DNA of 64,000 bases from Distichodus sexfasciatus (taxonomy: Eukaryota > Chordata > Actinopteri > Characiformes > Distichodontidae): positions 1,090,902-1,154,901 of the forward strand of contig JAVGVS010000097.1 of assembly GCA_032718565.1 (NCBI GenBank), written 5' to 3'. Positions 22,213 through 31,785 of this stretch are shown piece by piece (position 1 is the first letter of the stretch; every line of letters starts with the position of its first letter). A program made the translations under genes and the position numbers. Under the pieces are notes generated by a model. That model did not search any database. It saw only the letters and a list, made by a program, of their open reading frames with translations, and was not told where the DNA came from.

Positions 22213-22383
22213 GTTGGTAATGTAGCAGTTAGGGAGTTGGTGCCATGATCAGAAGGCCGCCAGATCAAAGTCCCGGACTGGTAAAGGTACCACTTAGGTA
22301 CTCATGAGCAAGACACCATCCCCAAGCAGGCTGCCAAAAAGTTGCACAGTGCTGTGTTCACAATGACAAATAATCACTCACTT
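22213..22383 (+). mobile_element. tRNA-derived SINE (family B), partly deleted
   Basis: The A box is like TGTAGCAGTTAGGGAGTTGG and the B box region GCCAGATCAAAGTCCCG. Then follow GGTAAAGGTACCAC, TCATGAGCAAGACACCATCC and the tail GTGTTCACAATGACAAATAA. The block that carries AAATGCAGAGGTCACATTT in other copies is missing. Confidence 0.8.
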
Positions 22384-22390
22384 AAACTCA

Positions 22391-22652
22391 TTCATTCATT
22401 CATTCGAAGTGCTTAAGCCCAACCGGGGTCACAACCGGAGCCTATCCCATGAGATTACGGGCACAAGGCGGAGACCAACCCTGGACAGGCACCAACACAC
22501 CGCAGAGCACACACACTCACATCTTACGGGGACAATTTAGAGTCGCCAACTAACCTACATTCTTTTGGAGCGTGGAAAAGAACCCCACGGGTTCGAACCC
22601 AAGACCTTCTCGCTGTGAAGCGGCGGCGCTAACAACTGCGCCACCCATCACA
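22391..22652 (-). mobile_element. tRNA-like SINE (family C)
   Basis: It starts at (TTCA)n and reads, on the minus strand from 22652, GGGTGGCGCAGTTGTTAGCG (A box) and GGGTTCGAACCC (B box, about 22600). Then come TGGCGACTCTAAATTG and GCGGTGTGTTGGTGCC. This is the most complete member of the family here with an intact B box. Confidence 0.8.
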
Positions 22653-23190
22653 CACTTAAATACAAACTTAATTCATGCAAAAAGCTCCCTCTGGCATCCT
22701 CACATTTGGACACTGAATGTGGAAGTCTTTTTTCTCCTACTTTTTGCCCTCTTTTCATATCAACAACCAACATGTGATTTAGTAAAAATTTATTGAGTTA
22801 GCTTTGCAGTATGTTCTTATAAATTTCTCAGCAGCATTTTAAACCCTTTTTGTCCCACGCTCCCTTGCATATTGCGTAAGGCAGTGGGGAAAAAATCAAC
22901 TCGATGTTTGCGGTGACCGCCGCCTGAATTATTCAAGTTGTCTGAGAGAGAAACACAGGAAAAAAGACTGCAAAAATGACTTAAAATTTAAAAAAACCTG
23001 TAAATTGCAGGATGTGTTTGTATTTTTACTCATTTTGGGATTTTCCCAAGCTTATTTATTGGGTCATTTCAGCTGGGACTTGAACCGGCAACCCTCCTAA
23101 CTTACATGAAGGCCGGCAATAAATCTGTAACGCTCAAAAGCTCAACTGCTTCAACTGTTACATCACTTATAACATGTCCATTTTTGTTGG
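22653..23190. other. Unassigned sequence
   Basis: AT-rich; one moderately GC-rich patch near 22850-22950. No gene. Confidence 0.5.
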
Positions 23191-24440
23191 CAGATGGTAG
23201 TGTAACAGTTAGCGTGTTGGCCCCTGTGATCAGAAGGTTGCAAGTTCACATTCTGGACCGATAAAGGTGCCACTAAGGAACTCTTGAGCAAGGTACCGTC
23301 TAGAGTTAGGATCAAGACCACCTAAACCGAGACTTAGACAAGCCAAGATCAGAGTGTATTCCGAACTTGAGATAAGACCGAGACTCTGAAGTGCGGAGAC
23401 CGAGACTGGACCAATGCACGTTTTACACCAAGTGGCAAATGGAAGATGCAAAGACTCAGCAACATTAAATATGTTTATTTAATATTTCTCTCTTACATAT
23501 CTATAATGAGGAAATCACTTCACTGGAAGCAGTTATCAACACTGATCACATCATATGTTAAACTCAACAAACCACAGTGAACACTCCTCAAGACCAAACT
23601 CACTGTCTTATTGGGTTGTTATTATTATTAGTGCTGTGAAGAAAAATAAGGTTAGTGCAGGTGGAAACGCTTCTTTAACCATTTGGTATCTATCTGTATA
23701 AAGAATAAAATTTAATAACAAACAATAGTAATTAAATGCATTTTCTATATATTTTTCCCTATTGTTTACTGTCTAACATTATAAAATGGAAAAAAATCTG
23801 ATCAATTGAAAATGAAGAAATAGTAAAGTTTGGGGTAATTCTGAGCCGATTTGGACTCATTTTGGTCTACAAAATGAGCTGCTTTTGGCCTTTCTGGAAG
23901 TGAACTACGTTTTTGTGCATGATGGCGTTCCATATGAGAGTTGTGAGTGCTAATATGTGTGTTTATATAGCAAATAATGTAATTAATGCGTTTTTACTCA
24001 ATTACTTCAGGAATTACTCGAAATAATTTCACATATAGAGGAATGAATGTCCAGTGATTTGAAAGTCTTGTGATTCTGACGGTATGTGTGTGGTTTCTGT
24101 AAGTTAAAGGGATTCTGAGTTGTTAAAACAATAATTAACAAACGAGCGTCGGTTTCAAAGAGTTAATAGTATTATTCTCAGAGCTGTGGTCTCGGCTGGT
24201 GTCCAAATAAAATCCAGAGTCCTCTTTGTCCGAGTCCATGATAAGATCGAGTACAAATATGGCTAAGTCTGAGACAAGAACGAGACTTTCAAAAACTGGT
24301 CTCGAGACTGGTCTCGGTACAACACTACTACAGTCCCTAAGCAAAAATGCTTCTTACTTCTTCGCCGATGGGTCAGATGCAGAGGTCACATTTCGCTGTG
24401 GAGCACTGAGTGCTGTGGTGTGTTCACAATGTAAAATAAT
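23191..24440 (+). mobile_element. SINE-B interrupted by a hAT-like element
   Basis: The 5' half (23191-23290) has A box GTAGTGTAACAGTTAGCG, the B box region and GAGCAAGGTACCGTC. The SINE resumes at about 24331 with CAGTCCCTAAGCA, GGGTCAGATGCAGAGGTCAC and GTGTGTTCACAATG, ending near 24440. The intervening 1.04 kb is the element at 23291-24330. The junction sequences (ACCGTCTA, ACAGTCCC) may be a decayed 8-bp duplication. Confidence 0.85.
23291..24330 (+). mobile_element. hAT-like non-autonomous element, copy A (about 1.04 kb)
   Basis: The left end is TTAGGATCAAGACCACCTAA with CCGAGACTTAGAC repeats inward. The right end, in reverse, is AGTGTTGTACCGAGACCAGT. These are matching inverted GAGACC-rich termini. 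The interior carries the shared core (AACGCTTCTTTAACCATTTG, AAAATGAGCTGCTTTTGGCC). It is collinear over its length with 62990-64000. No transposase frame is present. Confidence 0.8.
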
Positions 24441-25555
24441 CACTCACTCTCTCAATAAAGACCGAATAGAAATTCCTCTCCTCGGTCGGGAGGTCCGGCC
24501 TTCTTAAGACAAGTCAAGTCAACACATCAGGGTTTAATTAATTCATGAAATAATGAGAATGAAAACATAGGGAGTTGATCTGCTTGGAAAATCAGCATGT
24601 TAGTTTGTAGTTTAGCTAAATGAACACCTGATTTAACACAAGAACTATCTTTCTATCCTAGCGGACTTTGACTGAAGCAGCCTCTGAAAGACGATGGTAA
24701 ATAATTCAACTTCTAGACGTTAGCGTGCATCCGTAGACCAAACGCTTACAACAAGAACATGAAGCTTGTAAAATAAGAGATTTTCAACAAGCTAGACTTC
24801 TGCTGCTACTTACATTTACCAACACACGTCAAACAGCACCATGACACACACCACCAACCAACCAGTCACTGATGACAATCAATCAACAAGTTGCTGCTTC
24901 TAGTAACGCTGCAGAGGTTAAGAAGTGCTACGCTCCACGTTAGAGCCGTCTGAAATCCTGTTACACTACAATGTTCCCACATCCTGAGAATGGCACTTGT
25001 ATTATCATATTGTTTTACAGTAACAGAAGAAAATACTGAATGTTTCAACCCTCAAAGCTGTTCTTCTTGTCTCGTGGGGTGGCGTCTCGGTCTTAATCGC
25101 TCTCACCGTCTCTCTCTCTCTCATTCTCTAAACTTTGCCTCTCTTTCACCGGATTTATCCTCGTCTTGTCTTTTTAGGATTTCCATGTGCTGAAGAGTTT
25201 ATTTAACTTTCAAATCCTTCTCACGCTGTAATATCGCTCCTCATGGCCTGCAAATCTCTCTCTCTCTCTCTCCTGCTCATCTCTGAGTAAGAAATGGGTT
25301 AATACCGCAATACGCCGAAGCCCCGGAGAAAAAAAGTCTACAATTTCAAAGCGTGTCTGTGATAAACACGCAGGATTAAGTCCGACTTTTTACCGACTCA
25401 GAGCCGAACCGAAAGGAAACTTTGAATTCATTTGGTCAATTTATATTATGAAAATGATTAAAGAGGAAATGAGAAAGCTCACTGTCAGCAAAATGTTCAG
25501 GTTTTCCTGCCTCAGTGTAGGTTTATTTTTAGGATTTTTTTAGGATAGTTTTTGT
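24441..25555. other. Unassigned sequence with (TC)n
   Basis: Unique-looking DNA with a (TC)n run at 25252-25271 and a TC-rich stretch near 25108-25125. No gene is recognised. Confidence 0.5.
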
Positions 25556-25559
25556 ACGA

Positions 25560-25680
25560 GGACCAGAACTGATGATTTATAGAAGAATTAGTGTTGGATT
25601 ATGTCTATCTAGTCACTATGAGAGACAGTGGAAGGACCTCACAAAGATGTGAGTGTATGTGAGTTTGAGAGTGTTTGACA
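25560..25680 (+). repeat. GT-bounded dispersed repeat, fragment
   Basis: GTCTATCTAGTCACTATGAG and GGAAGGACCTCACAAAGATG match the right part of 18402-18757. Confidence 0.6.
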
Positions 25681-25784
25681 GCTAGTGTTTATCTGGCACA
25701 CAGCTGGGCTGCTAGACAGTCACACTCGAGTGAACACGAGCTGCTGAAAGAGGGAAGAGTGCTGCAAATGTCCACCAAGGGGAC

Positions 25785-26254
25785 GGAGAGAGGGAGAGAG
25801 AGAGAGAGAGAGAGCGAGAGGGGCTAAAAAATGTAAAAAAGGGAAATACGTGGAGGAGAGAGAGAGTATGGAGTCAAAGAAGATGGATAAAGGCAGAAAG
25901 TGGAAGAGATAGAGAAAGATATGGAGGAGAGATAGTATAGTAAGGAGTAGACAAAAAGAGGGAGAAATGGAGAGAGAGTGGACGAATAAATGCAGAGATG
26001 TAGAAACAGAGGAAGAGAAATAGGGAAGGCAGTAGGGAGGAAGGAGAGCGAGGAGAGGAGAGAGAGAGAGAGAATGAGAGAGAGAGAGATACAAAGAGCG
26101 AAAGAGATAAAGAGAGAGATGAAAAAAGAATAAATAAAGAAAGAGAAACAGAAGGAAAGAAAGAAAGAGCAAGCGAGCGATAAAGAGAAAGAGAAAAGGG
26201 AGAGAGATGGTGAGGATGGAGAATGAGAGAGAGATATACAAAGTGTGTGTGTGT

Positions 26255-26298
<44 letters not shown>

Positions 26299-26447
26299 AA
26301 GCGAAAAAGAGAGAAAGAGATAAAGACAGAAAGAAAAAGAGTGAGAGAGAGATAGAGATAGTGAGGATGGAGAATGAGAGAGAGACAGACAGCAAGTGAA
26401 AAAGAGAGAGAGTGATGAAAAAGCAAGAGAAATAAAGAGAAAGGGAA

Positions 26448-26478
<31 letters not shown>

Positions 26479-26490
26479 TAAAGAGAAAAA
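25785..26490. repeat. Purine (GA) tract of about 700 bp
   Basis: Irregular GAGA/GGAGA/AAAGAGA with several perfect (GA)n cores (25794-25814, 26265-26291, 26454-26478). The minus strand gives three overlapping Leu/Ser/Phe-rich frames of up to 200 codons, all artefacts of composition. Confidence 0.95.
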
Positions 26491-26537
26491 GTGAATGAAA
26501 GATGAAGAGATTATGATATATTATCTGGCAAACTCAC

Positions 26538-26627
26538 AATAATATAATATAATATAATATAATATAATATAATATAATATAATATAATATAATATAATAT
26601 AATATAATATAATATAATATAATATAA
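26538..26627. repeat. (AATAT)18 microsatellite
   Basis: Perfect pentanucleotide array adjoining the left inverted repeat of the next element. A shorter array of the same unit is at 36053-36075. Confidence 0.97.
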
Positions 26628-26930
26628 GCTTTTATTAGTCCCACAGGTGGGAAATTTGCATGTAACAGCAGCAAAGAAGACAACAGAATATATCAATAAA
26701 AAGATAAAAAGTTAGATATGTATATATACAATAAACTATACTATGTAATATAAATATAAAGATATGTAATATAGAAACTATACTTAAGTGCAAAAGGAAT
26801 AAATAGTAAATATTTGTGAATTATAGGATATGATTTAAGAATGCAAAAGTACAGCAGTATAAGATAAACTGTAAACAGTAGTTGCTGATTGACAATTTCC
26901 CCACCTGTGGGACTAATAAAACTTATCTTA
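26627..26930. mobile_element. Small TIR element between two microsatellites
   Basis: The left end AAGCTTTTATTAGTCCCACA plus GGTGGGAAATTT is mirrored at the right (26895-26929) by GACAATTTCCCCACCTGTGG plus GACTAATAAAACTT. It is bordered by (AATAT)n at left and (AAT)n at right (26934-26968). The left-end motif recurs at 27019-27057 (CCTTTATTAGTCCCACAGGT). This motif also occurs at the 3' end of fish retroposons, so two head-to-head tails are an alternative reading. Confidence 0.6.
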
Positions 26931-26932
26931 TC

Positions 26933-26933
<1 letters not shown>

Positions 26934-26968
<35 letters not shown>

Positions 26969-27060
26969 GTGTATTGTGTGTATTATTATTATGTGTGTGT
27001 GTGTGTGTATAGAAGATAAAATAAGCCTTTATTAGTCCCACAGGTAGGAAATGTCCCTCC
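26934..27060. repeat. (AAT)n, (GT)n and half of the preceding element's end
   Basis: (AAT)11 runs to 26968, (GT)9 at 26992-27008, then the CCTTTATTAGTCCCACAGGT end motif at 27019-27057. Confidence 0.85.
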
Positions 27061-28203
27061 ACGTATTATTAGTATTATTGTGGGTTCTTCCACTGACTCT
27101 CATAATCAGCAGAATGAGATGCTGGTTCTGTGTTGTTTTGCAACTTCAGAGCATCGTCTGTGTGTAAAGATCACAACAAAATTAGCACTAATTATTGATG
27201 GTGGAGATCTGCTGCTCAGCCCCTGGACACTACGTTCTTTTTGGAGCTTTGTGCTGATGTAGTTTGTAGTGTGCAGCGGTCAACAGGGACGAACACACAC
27301 TCCACCAAACACACACATCATCACACGATTCATGAACATCGCATGAGCTTAAATTGGTACAATTATCACAAACATTCACACAGGTTCCACTAAAAATTAA
27401 TTATTATGGGAAAACAAATGTATTTTATTATTATGGAATCATCCTAGTTTTGGAAATTTCATTATTTAGCACAAGATTTTATGAACAGGGAATTAAGATA
27501 AGAGATTTATTTTAAGGTTATTAAACGCACGGGGGGCATAAATGGAAGTCTCAGTTGAGATTATTTTTGATTTTCATTTTGTTTCAGAATATTTATTCAA
27601 CAAGAAAATCATTTTGTATTCAGCGGGTCAGCAGGCCGACAGGGACGAACACACACACACAGTACACATTACACACTTGATGAAAAAGACATGAGCTTCT
27701 TGAGATGCAACTTTCATATTTAATAAGCTGCGTGGTACGTGTTGCAGGTCAGTGCGTTGTGTTTTTGTGTTGTTGTGAGAGTTATTGTGGTCCATCGGGG
27801 CGTCAGAGTGCAGCTTTATGAAGAAATCTCTAAACTTCACAAAATTATATGCTTCTGAGTGGAAACATTTTTATAGGTTGCACTTTGTAGTTATTATAAC
27901 AAATTCCTCTAAATTATTAAATAATAATAGATAACAGATAATAGATAATATTCCACTTCTGTGATTATTATATTAAAGTCCAGTAAATATTTATAATAAT
28001 CACAGAAAATAGCTTTTTGAAAACTTTTAAACTTATAATCCAACCTATTTGAGGATATTATTTATGTGCTTTCTCAGGCATTTCATTTTATTTTATTTGA
28101 CCTTTTTAAAATAAAGAAATATATAATGAATTTGCATAAGTGATGTAGCTAAACATTGAGGCCACTTGACAAGGTTTGATTTATTAAAAGTCCTAAAAAG
28201 TGC
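27061..28203. other. Unassigned; partial local duplication
   Basis: CAGGGACGAACACACAC occurs at about 27285 and again at about 27638. In both places it is followed by CA-rich sequence and CATGAGCTT, which suggests an old duplication about 350 bp apart. AT-rich otherwise; no gene. Confidence 0.5.
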
Positions 28204-28471
28204 CACACTTACTGCTGAAAGTGAGTGATTATTTGTCGTTCTGAACACACCACAGCACAGTGTGCACCACAACCAAATGTGACCTCTGCATTTTGCCCAT
28301 CTGTGAAGGAGCAGTGGGCAGCTGACATAGGCAGCGCCCGGGGAGCAGTGCTTGGGGACGGTACCTTGCTCATGAGTACTTCAGTGGTACCTTTACCAGT
28401 CCTGGATTGGAACCTGCAGCCTTCTGATGACAGGGTGAACACCCTACCGTTACACCACCAACTACCTGAGC
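28204..28471 (-). mobile_element. tRNA-derived SINE (family B), full-length
   Basis: On the minus strand from 28471 it has A box region GTAACGGTAGGGTGTTCACC and B box GGTTCCAATCC. Then follow GGTAAAGGTACCACTGAAGT, TCATGAGCAAGGTACCGTCC, AAATGCAGAGGTCACATTTG and GTGTGTTCAGAACGACAAAT. About 268 bp. This is one of the best copies for describing the family. Confidence 0.9.
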
Positions 28472-28479
28472 TTACATAT

Positions 28480-28735
28480 CCAAAAGCACATCCAAAAAGT
28501 CCAAAGTCATAAAAATGGACAAATCAAATAATTTTTACCTTTTGGGGACCCCAAGAACACACACACACACACACACACACACATCCTCTTGTGTGCTTTC
28601 TTTTCCTAATACAATCTATCGCTCCTTTAAACTCCTATAATGACATGATGTAAAATAATTCTAAAGCTGCACTAATCCTAAACTTAACCTCAGTAACTAA
28701 AATAAAATCATTTAACTCGGAGAAGCCAAAATTAT
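28480..28735 (-). repeat. GT-bounded dispersed repeat, fragment with (AC)n
   Basis: TTTTTACCTTTTGGGGACCC, (AC)12 at 28558-28581, CCTATAATGACATGATG and CTAATCCTAAACTTAACCTC match the order of blocks in 3480-3880. Confidence 0.65.
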
Positions 28736-29095
28736 TTCAAATGCACACACACACAACCTTCAGAGGGGCCAGGGTTTTTGCTGCCATGTAGCCGGCGGTG
28801 GACAGACAGGCTCTTGTTTGCGGCCCAAGGGTCTCAATGCATAAATACAGCCTCGGCTCACTAATAACTGTTCTGCATGGTAAAAAGCCCTACTGGGGCG
28901 GTGGGGGATTCGGAGCCCTGAGGAGCCCCCCTCCCGCATGCTCAGCAGAGAGGATGAATTATTGAGGACGCATTCTGTGTGCTTTGGCTTTAAGGGGCCA
29001 AATTCTTGCAGGCTCCTAAATGGTGGAGAGCAGAGTTATCAATCATTAAACACACTGCTTTTACCCACTTTGCTTCAAGTCACTGTCCTGCAGAA
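28736..29095. other. GC-richer unique island
   Basis: 28770-29030 is distinctly GC-rich (CATGTAGCCGGCGGTGGACA, GGGGCGGTGGGGGATTCGG) and has no repeat or recognised open frame. Possible conserved non-coding DNA; no function can be assigned. Confidence 0.35.
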
Positions 29096-29335
29096 GAGAA
29101 AGAGAGAGAGAGAGAGAGTTCTTAAGAGTGTGGGGAGTGATGAGTGAAGAATATAAACTACTGGTAAAAAGTGTAATGTGTTATAGATAACAGGGAACAG
29201 TCAGTAAGAAAAACGCCAGAGAGAGAGAGAGAGATAAGGAAGGTAGAGAAATGCAGAGAAAGAGAGATGGAAAGAAAGAGAAATGGAGAGAGAGAAAGAG
29301 AGATGCGGATAAAAAGGGAGAGAGAGAAAGAAACA
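29096..29335. repeat. GA-rich low-complexity stretch
   Basis: (GA)n at 29098-29117 and 29217-29233, then irregular GAGAAAGAGA sequence. Confidence 0.85.
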
Positions 29336-29375
29336 TTTACATTTAAATTTACAGCATTTAGCTGACGCTCTTATC
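29336..29375 (-). mobile_element. SINE-A tail fragment
   Basis: CATTTAGCTGACGCTCTTAT is the fish SINE-A tail. It stops abruptly at the start of the next element. Confidence 0.65.
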
Positions 29376-30168
29376 CAGGGTTTGATATGTCCCCCCCCCC
29401 ATCCGAGGGCTGTCTCCCCAAAAAAAATTATTTTAAAAATCGCACTTTCTATTGTGAAAAATATATGTATGTATACCTAAAATAATTGTGTAAGTTGAAA
29501 AGAAAAAAACGCAAAAAATGCATTTAGAAACAGTTGAGTTCCCCCTGCCCTTCCTCACAATGGTTTGTCCCTGCCTGCTTTTTCCCCAGTTCATCTCACC
29601 TACCCTACACACGAGTCAATTAATGTTGAACTCGAGTAGTAGATTATTTTAATCACTTTTAAATGAAGCGATTCTCTTTAATAGTTGATGCAGTCTCATT
29701 CATAAATTAGTTGTGGCAAAATACTTTGATTACCGGTATGATGCTACTGAATCTGCTATATTAGCGATTAAATATTATATTTCGTCAACATTAGCTTATT
29801 TACAATAGCTTGTTGTATAGTGCTACAGCTAACATGCCAAAGCCATTCCAGCCATTGTTTTTATTTGTGACGACTTGCCTTATAATGTTAACTTAACATT
29901 ACTTGACCACAATTAGCATATTGTTTATGTGCATTTACTAAATGAGCACTGTGCTACGTCCTTTGAACCTGAGAAAAACTTTGAAAATAACCATAATGCC
30001 GCAGTCTCCATGCTACAGTAATAATGATAGAAGCAAAGTTTTTCACTTTGGGGACATATCTTTATAAGTACACTTTGACTGTATTATTTGTGTCCCCTTC
30101 AAAAATTGCTCATAAGAAATTTTATATTTATTGTCCCCCCCTACTGTTAAGTGAAATTTACGCCCATG
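29376..30168 (+). mobile_element. hAT-like non-autonomous element (CATGGGCG end)
   Basis: It starts CAGGGTTTGATATGTCCCCC and ends, in reverse, CATGGGCGTAAATTTCACTT with an inner GGGGGGGAC. Both are termini of a common fish element with C- or G-run borders. No transposase frame is present. I see no clear 8-bp duplication, so the superfamily is tentative. Confidence 0.55.
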
Positions 30169-30184
30169 ATAGTAAGTGGTAAAT

Positions 30185-30390
30185 TAATCCCGATGACGTT
30201 CAAAGACAGCAAGGGACTCAGCAGTTCTTACGGCAAGAGGAAGTCGGTTCCACCACTGAGGAGCCAGCACTGCAGGGAGTCTCGATGCATGTCTTCCTCT
30301 TCTTTTAAGCAGCGGTTAATGCTCTGAGAGGCCGAGAAGTGACACGTTGTTGAATCGGTGCTGAAACAAAAGAGAAGAGAGAGATGGAGA
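30185..30390. repeat. Unclassified dispersed repeat, copy 1
   Basis: The phrase TGCTCTGAGAGGCCGAGAAG plus TGACACGTTG is closely matched at 38336-38365, with similar CAAAAGAG sequence following. The adjacent 38820-39010 (GAGAGTTGCAGTAGTCCAAC) may belong to the same family. I cannot name the class. Confidence 0.45.
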
Positions 30391-30654
30391 AATTACGAGG
30401 AGGTCTAGAAAGACAGTTACAAAAAAAAAGAAGGAAAGAAAGAAGGAATAAAAGAGGGCAAAGTCAATGAAGTCAAGTAGAATAGCAGTGAGAGAGCGAA
30501 ACAAAGCGAAGATTTGAATGAGTCACGGGGCAAATAAAGAGACAGGAGAAAAACAGAGAGTGATGGGGAAAAAAAGGAGGGAGATAAATGGAGAAAGAGT
30601 GAGATAGATAGAGAAAAAATGAAGTAGAGAGAGTGTTCTTCAGAGAATGCAGTG
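30391..30654. repeat. Purine-rich low-complexity stretch
   Basis: A/G-rich with GAAAGAAAG and GAGAGAAA steps. Minus-strand Ser/Leu/Phe frames here are artefacts. Confidence 0.75.
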
Positions 30655-30757
30655 ATGAGTGAAAGGTGGTCAGTGGACACTTTACCGGTGCAGGATTTGA
30701 ACTGGCAACCCCTTCTGATCTGACCGGGCACCCAACCGTCACGCCACCAACTGCCCC
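30655..30757 (-). mobile_element. tRNA-derived SINE (family B), 5' part only
   Basis: On the minus strand from 30757 it reads GGGGCAGTTGGTGGCGTGAC, GGTTGGGTGC, then the B box CCAGTTCAAATCC and CCGGTAAAGTGTCCACTGAC. The rest of the SINE is absent. Its 5' end lies three bases from the 3' end of the 5S pseudogene in the same orientation. Confidence 0.8.
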
Positions 30758-30760
30758 AAA

Positions 30761-30882
30761 ACGGTGTACAGCACTTGTTGTTCCCTGGCAGTCTCCCATC
30801 CAAGTACTAATCAAACCCAACCCTTCTTTGCTTCCAAGATCAGGCGAGAACAGACGCACTAAGGGCGGTATAGCTATAAAGC
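30761..30882 (-). rRNA. Full-length 5S rRNA pseudogene
   Basis: The minus strand from about 30882 aligns over about 122 nt with vertebrate 5S rRNA. TATACCGCCC matches CATACCACCC and TCGCCTGATCTTGGAAGC matches TCGTCTGATCTCGGAAGC. GTTAGTACTTGGATGGGAGA is kept as ATTAGTACTTGGATGGGAGA. The internal promoter A box is altered (AAGCAAAGAAGGGTTGGG against AAGCTAAGCAGGGTCGGG) and no T-run follows. It is therefore probably a retroposed or SINE-associated copy, not an active gene. Confidence 0.85.
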
Positions 30883-31785
30883 ATATTTTATATTTTATGT
30901 TTTATTTTATCATGTCATGTGTTACAAGATATTAAAACTAATTCATTCCAATTGCAATACGCCATCTTCATAAATCTCCTGATTTTCAAGTAGATTTTAT
31001 TTTACAACTTTACAGAAATAAACATTTGAAGATGACAGATCAACTTAAAACTGTAATTTGTAACTACAGCTATAATGAATGTAATATGTTACACAAACAC
31101 TGTAAAAATCCCTCCAGTACGACTTAAATTGCTGTCTCAAAGTTTAAAATAATTTCAAATTGCATACACAAAATGATTTTATTCATTATTTTAAGACTAG
31201 TTTTAGTTTTGTATTACTCTGTAAGAAAACACAGAAAACATATTTTGTGTTTACTTTACATTCAACATGACAGTTATACCTATGAGTTATTTGTAACATG
31301 TATATTATTTGAAAGAACCACGATATATTGCTACTTGAGCTCATTTCAATACACCTTCTGTGACGTATCAACACGATCACTCCTAAACGTAACCATATTC
31401 CATTCTTTTTGTATAAGGCTTACAGAGAGTTGATATCATCAGCATTTCACATTTTAGCTGTAGTAAACTAGTCTGTCCCTTCCACACTACCCCAAAACTA
31501 GACCCTGTACATGATTTGCGATAGTAAAATCATCCCGTTCTTGGCTCTTTGGTCCTGCCTCGTCAGTAATGCAGTGACGTTAGCCTGCAAAGCTCGGCCC
31601 TACATTAATCCTCTACTCCAGAGGTCTGGCTCTCCTCCTATCTCCTCCTGCTCCACCACTTCCTCTGTCTCTGTTTATCCTTCTTGCGTCCCCATGCCAG
31701 CCAGCCGCAACCAGGAGCCAGAAGGCTTCGCCTGGAAGAGAGGGAGAAAGAGAGAGATTGCATTGTTGCCCGAGGCCTTGTGGCC
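30883..31785. other. Unassigned sequence
   Basis: AT-rich to about 31480, then more balanced (31500-31785, with a 100-codon + frame lacking any known domain). No gene is recognised. Confidence 0.5.

Noticed and set aside
25720..26426. Three overlapping minus-strand frames of 173-200 codons
   Set aside because: They are almost only Leu, Ser, Phe, Ile and His read from an antisense GA tract. All three phases are open together, which is the mark of simple sequence, not of a gene.
28204..28471. tRNA genes at SINE heads
   Set aside because: A and B boxes are present but no cloverleaf stems close, and the same head recurs with the same non-tRNA tail in many copies.
30761..30882. Functional 5S rRNA gene
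   Set aside because: Several substitutions fall in the internal promoter A box, there is no terminating T-run, and it is a single copy next to a SINE.
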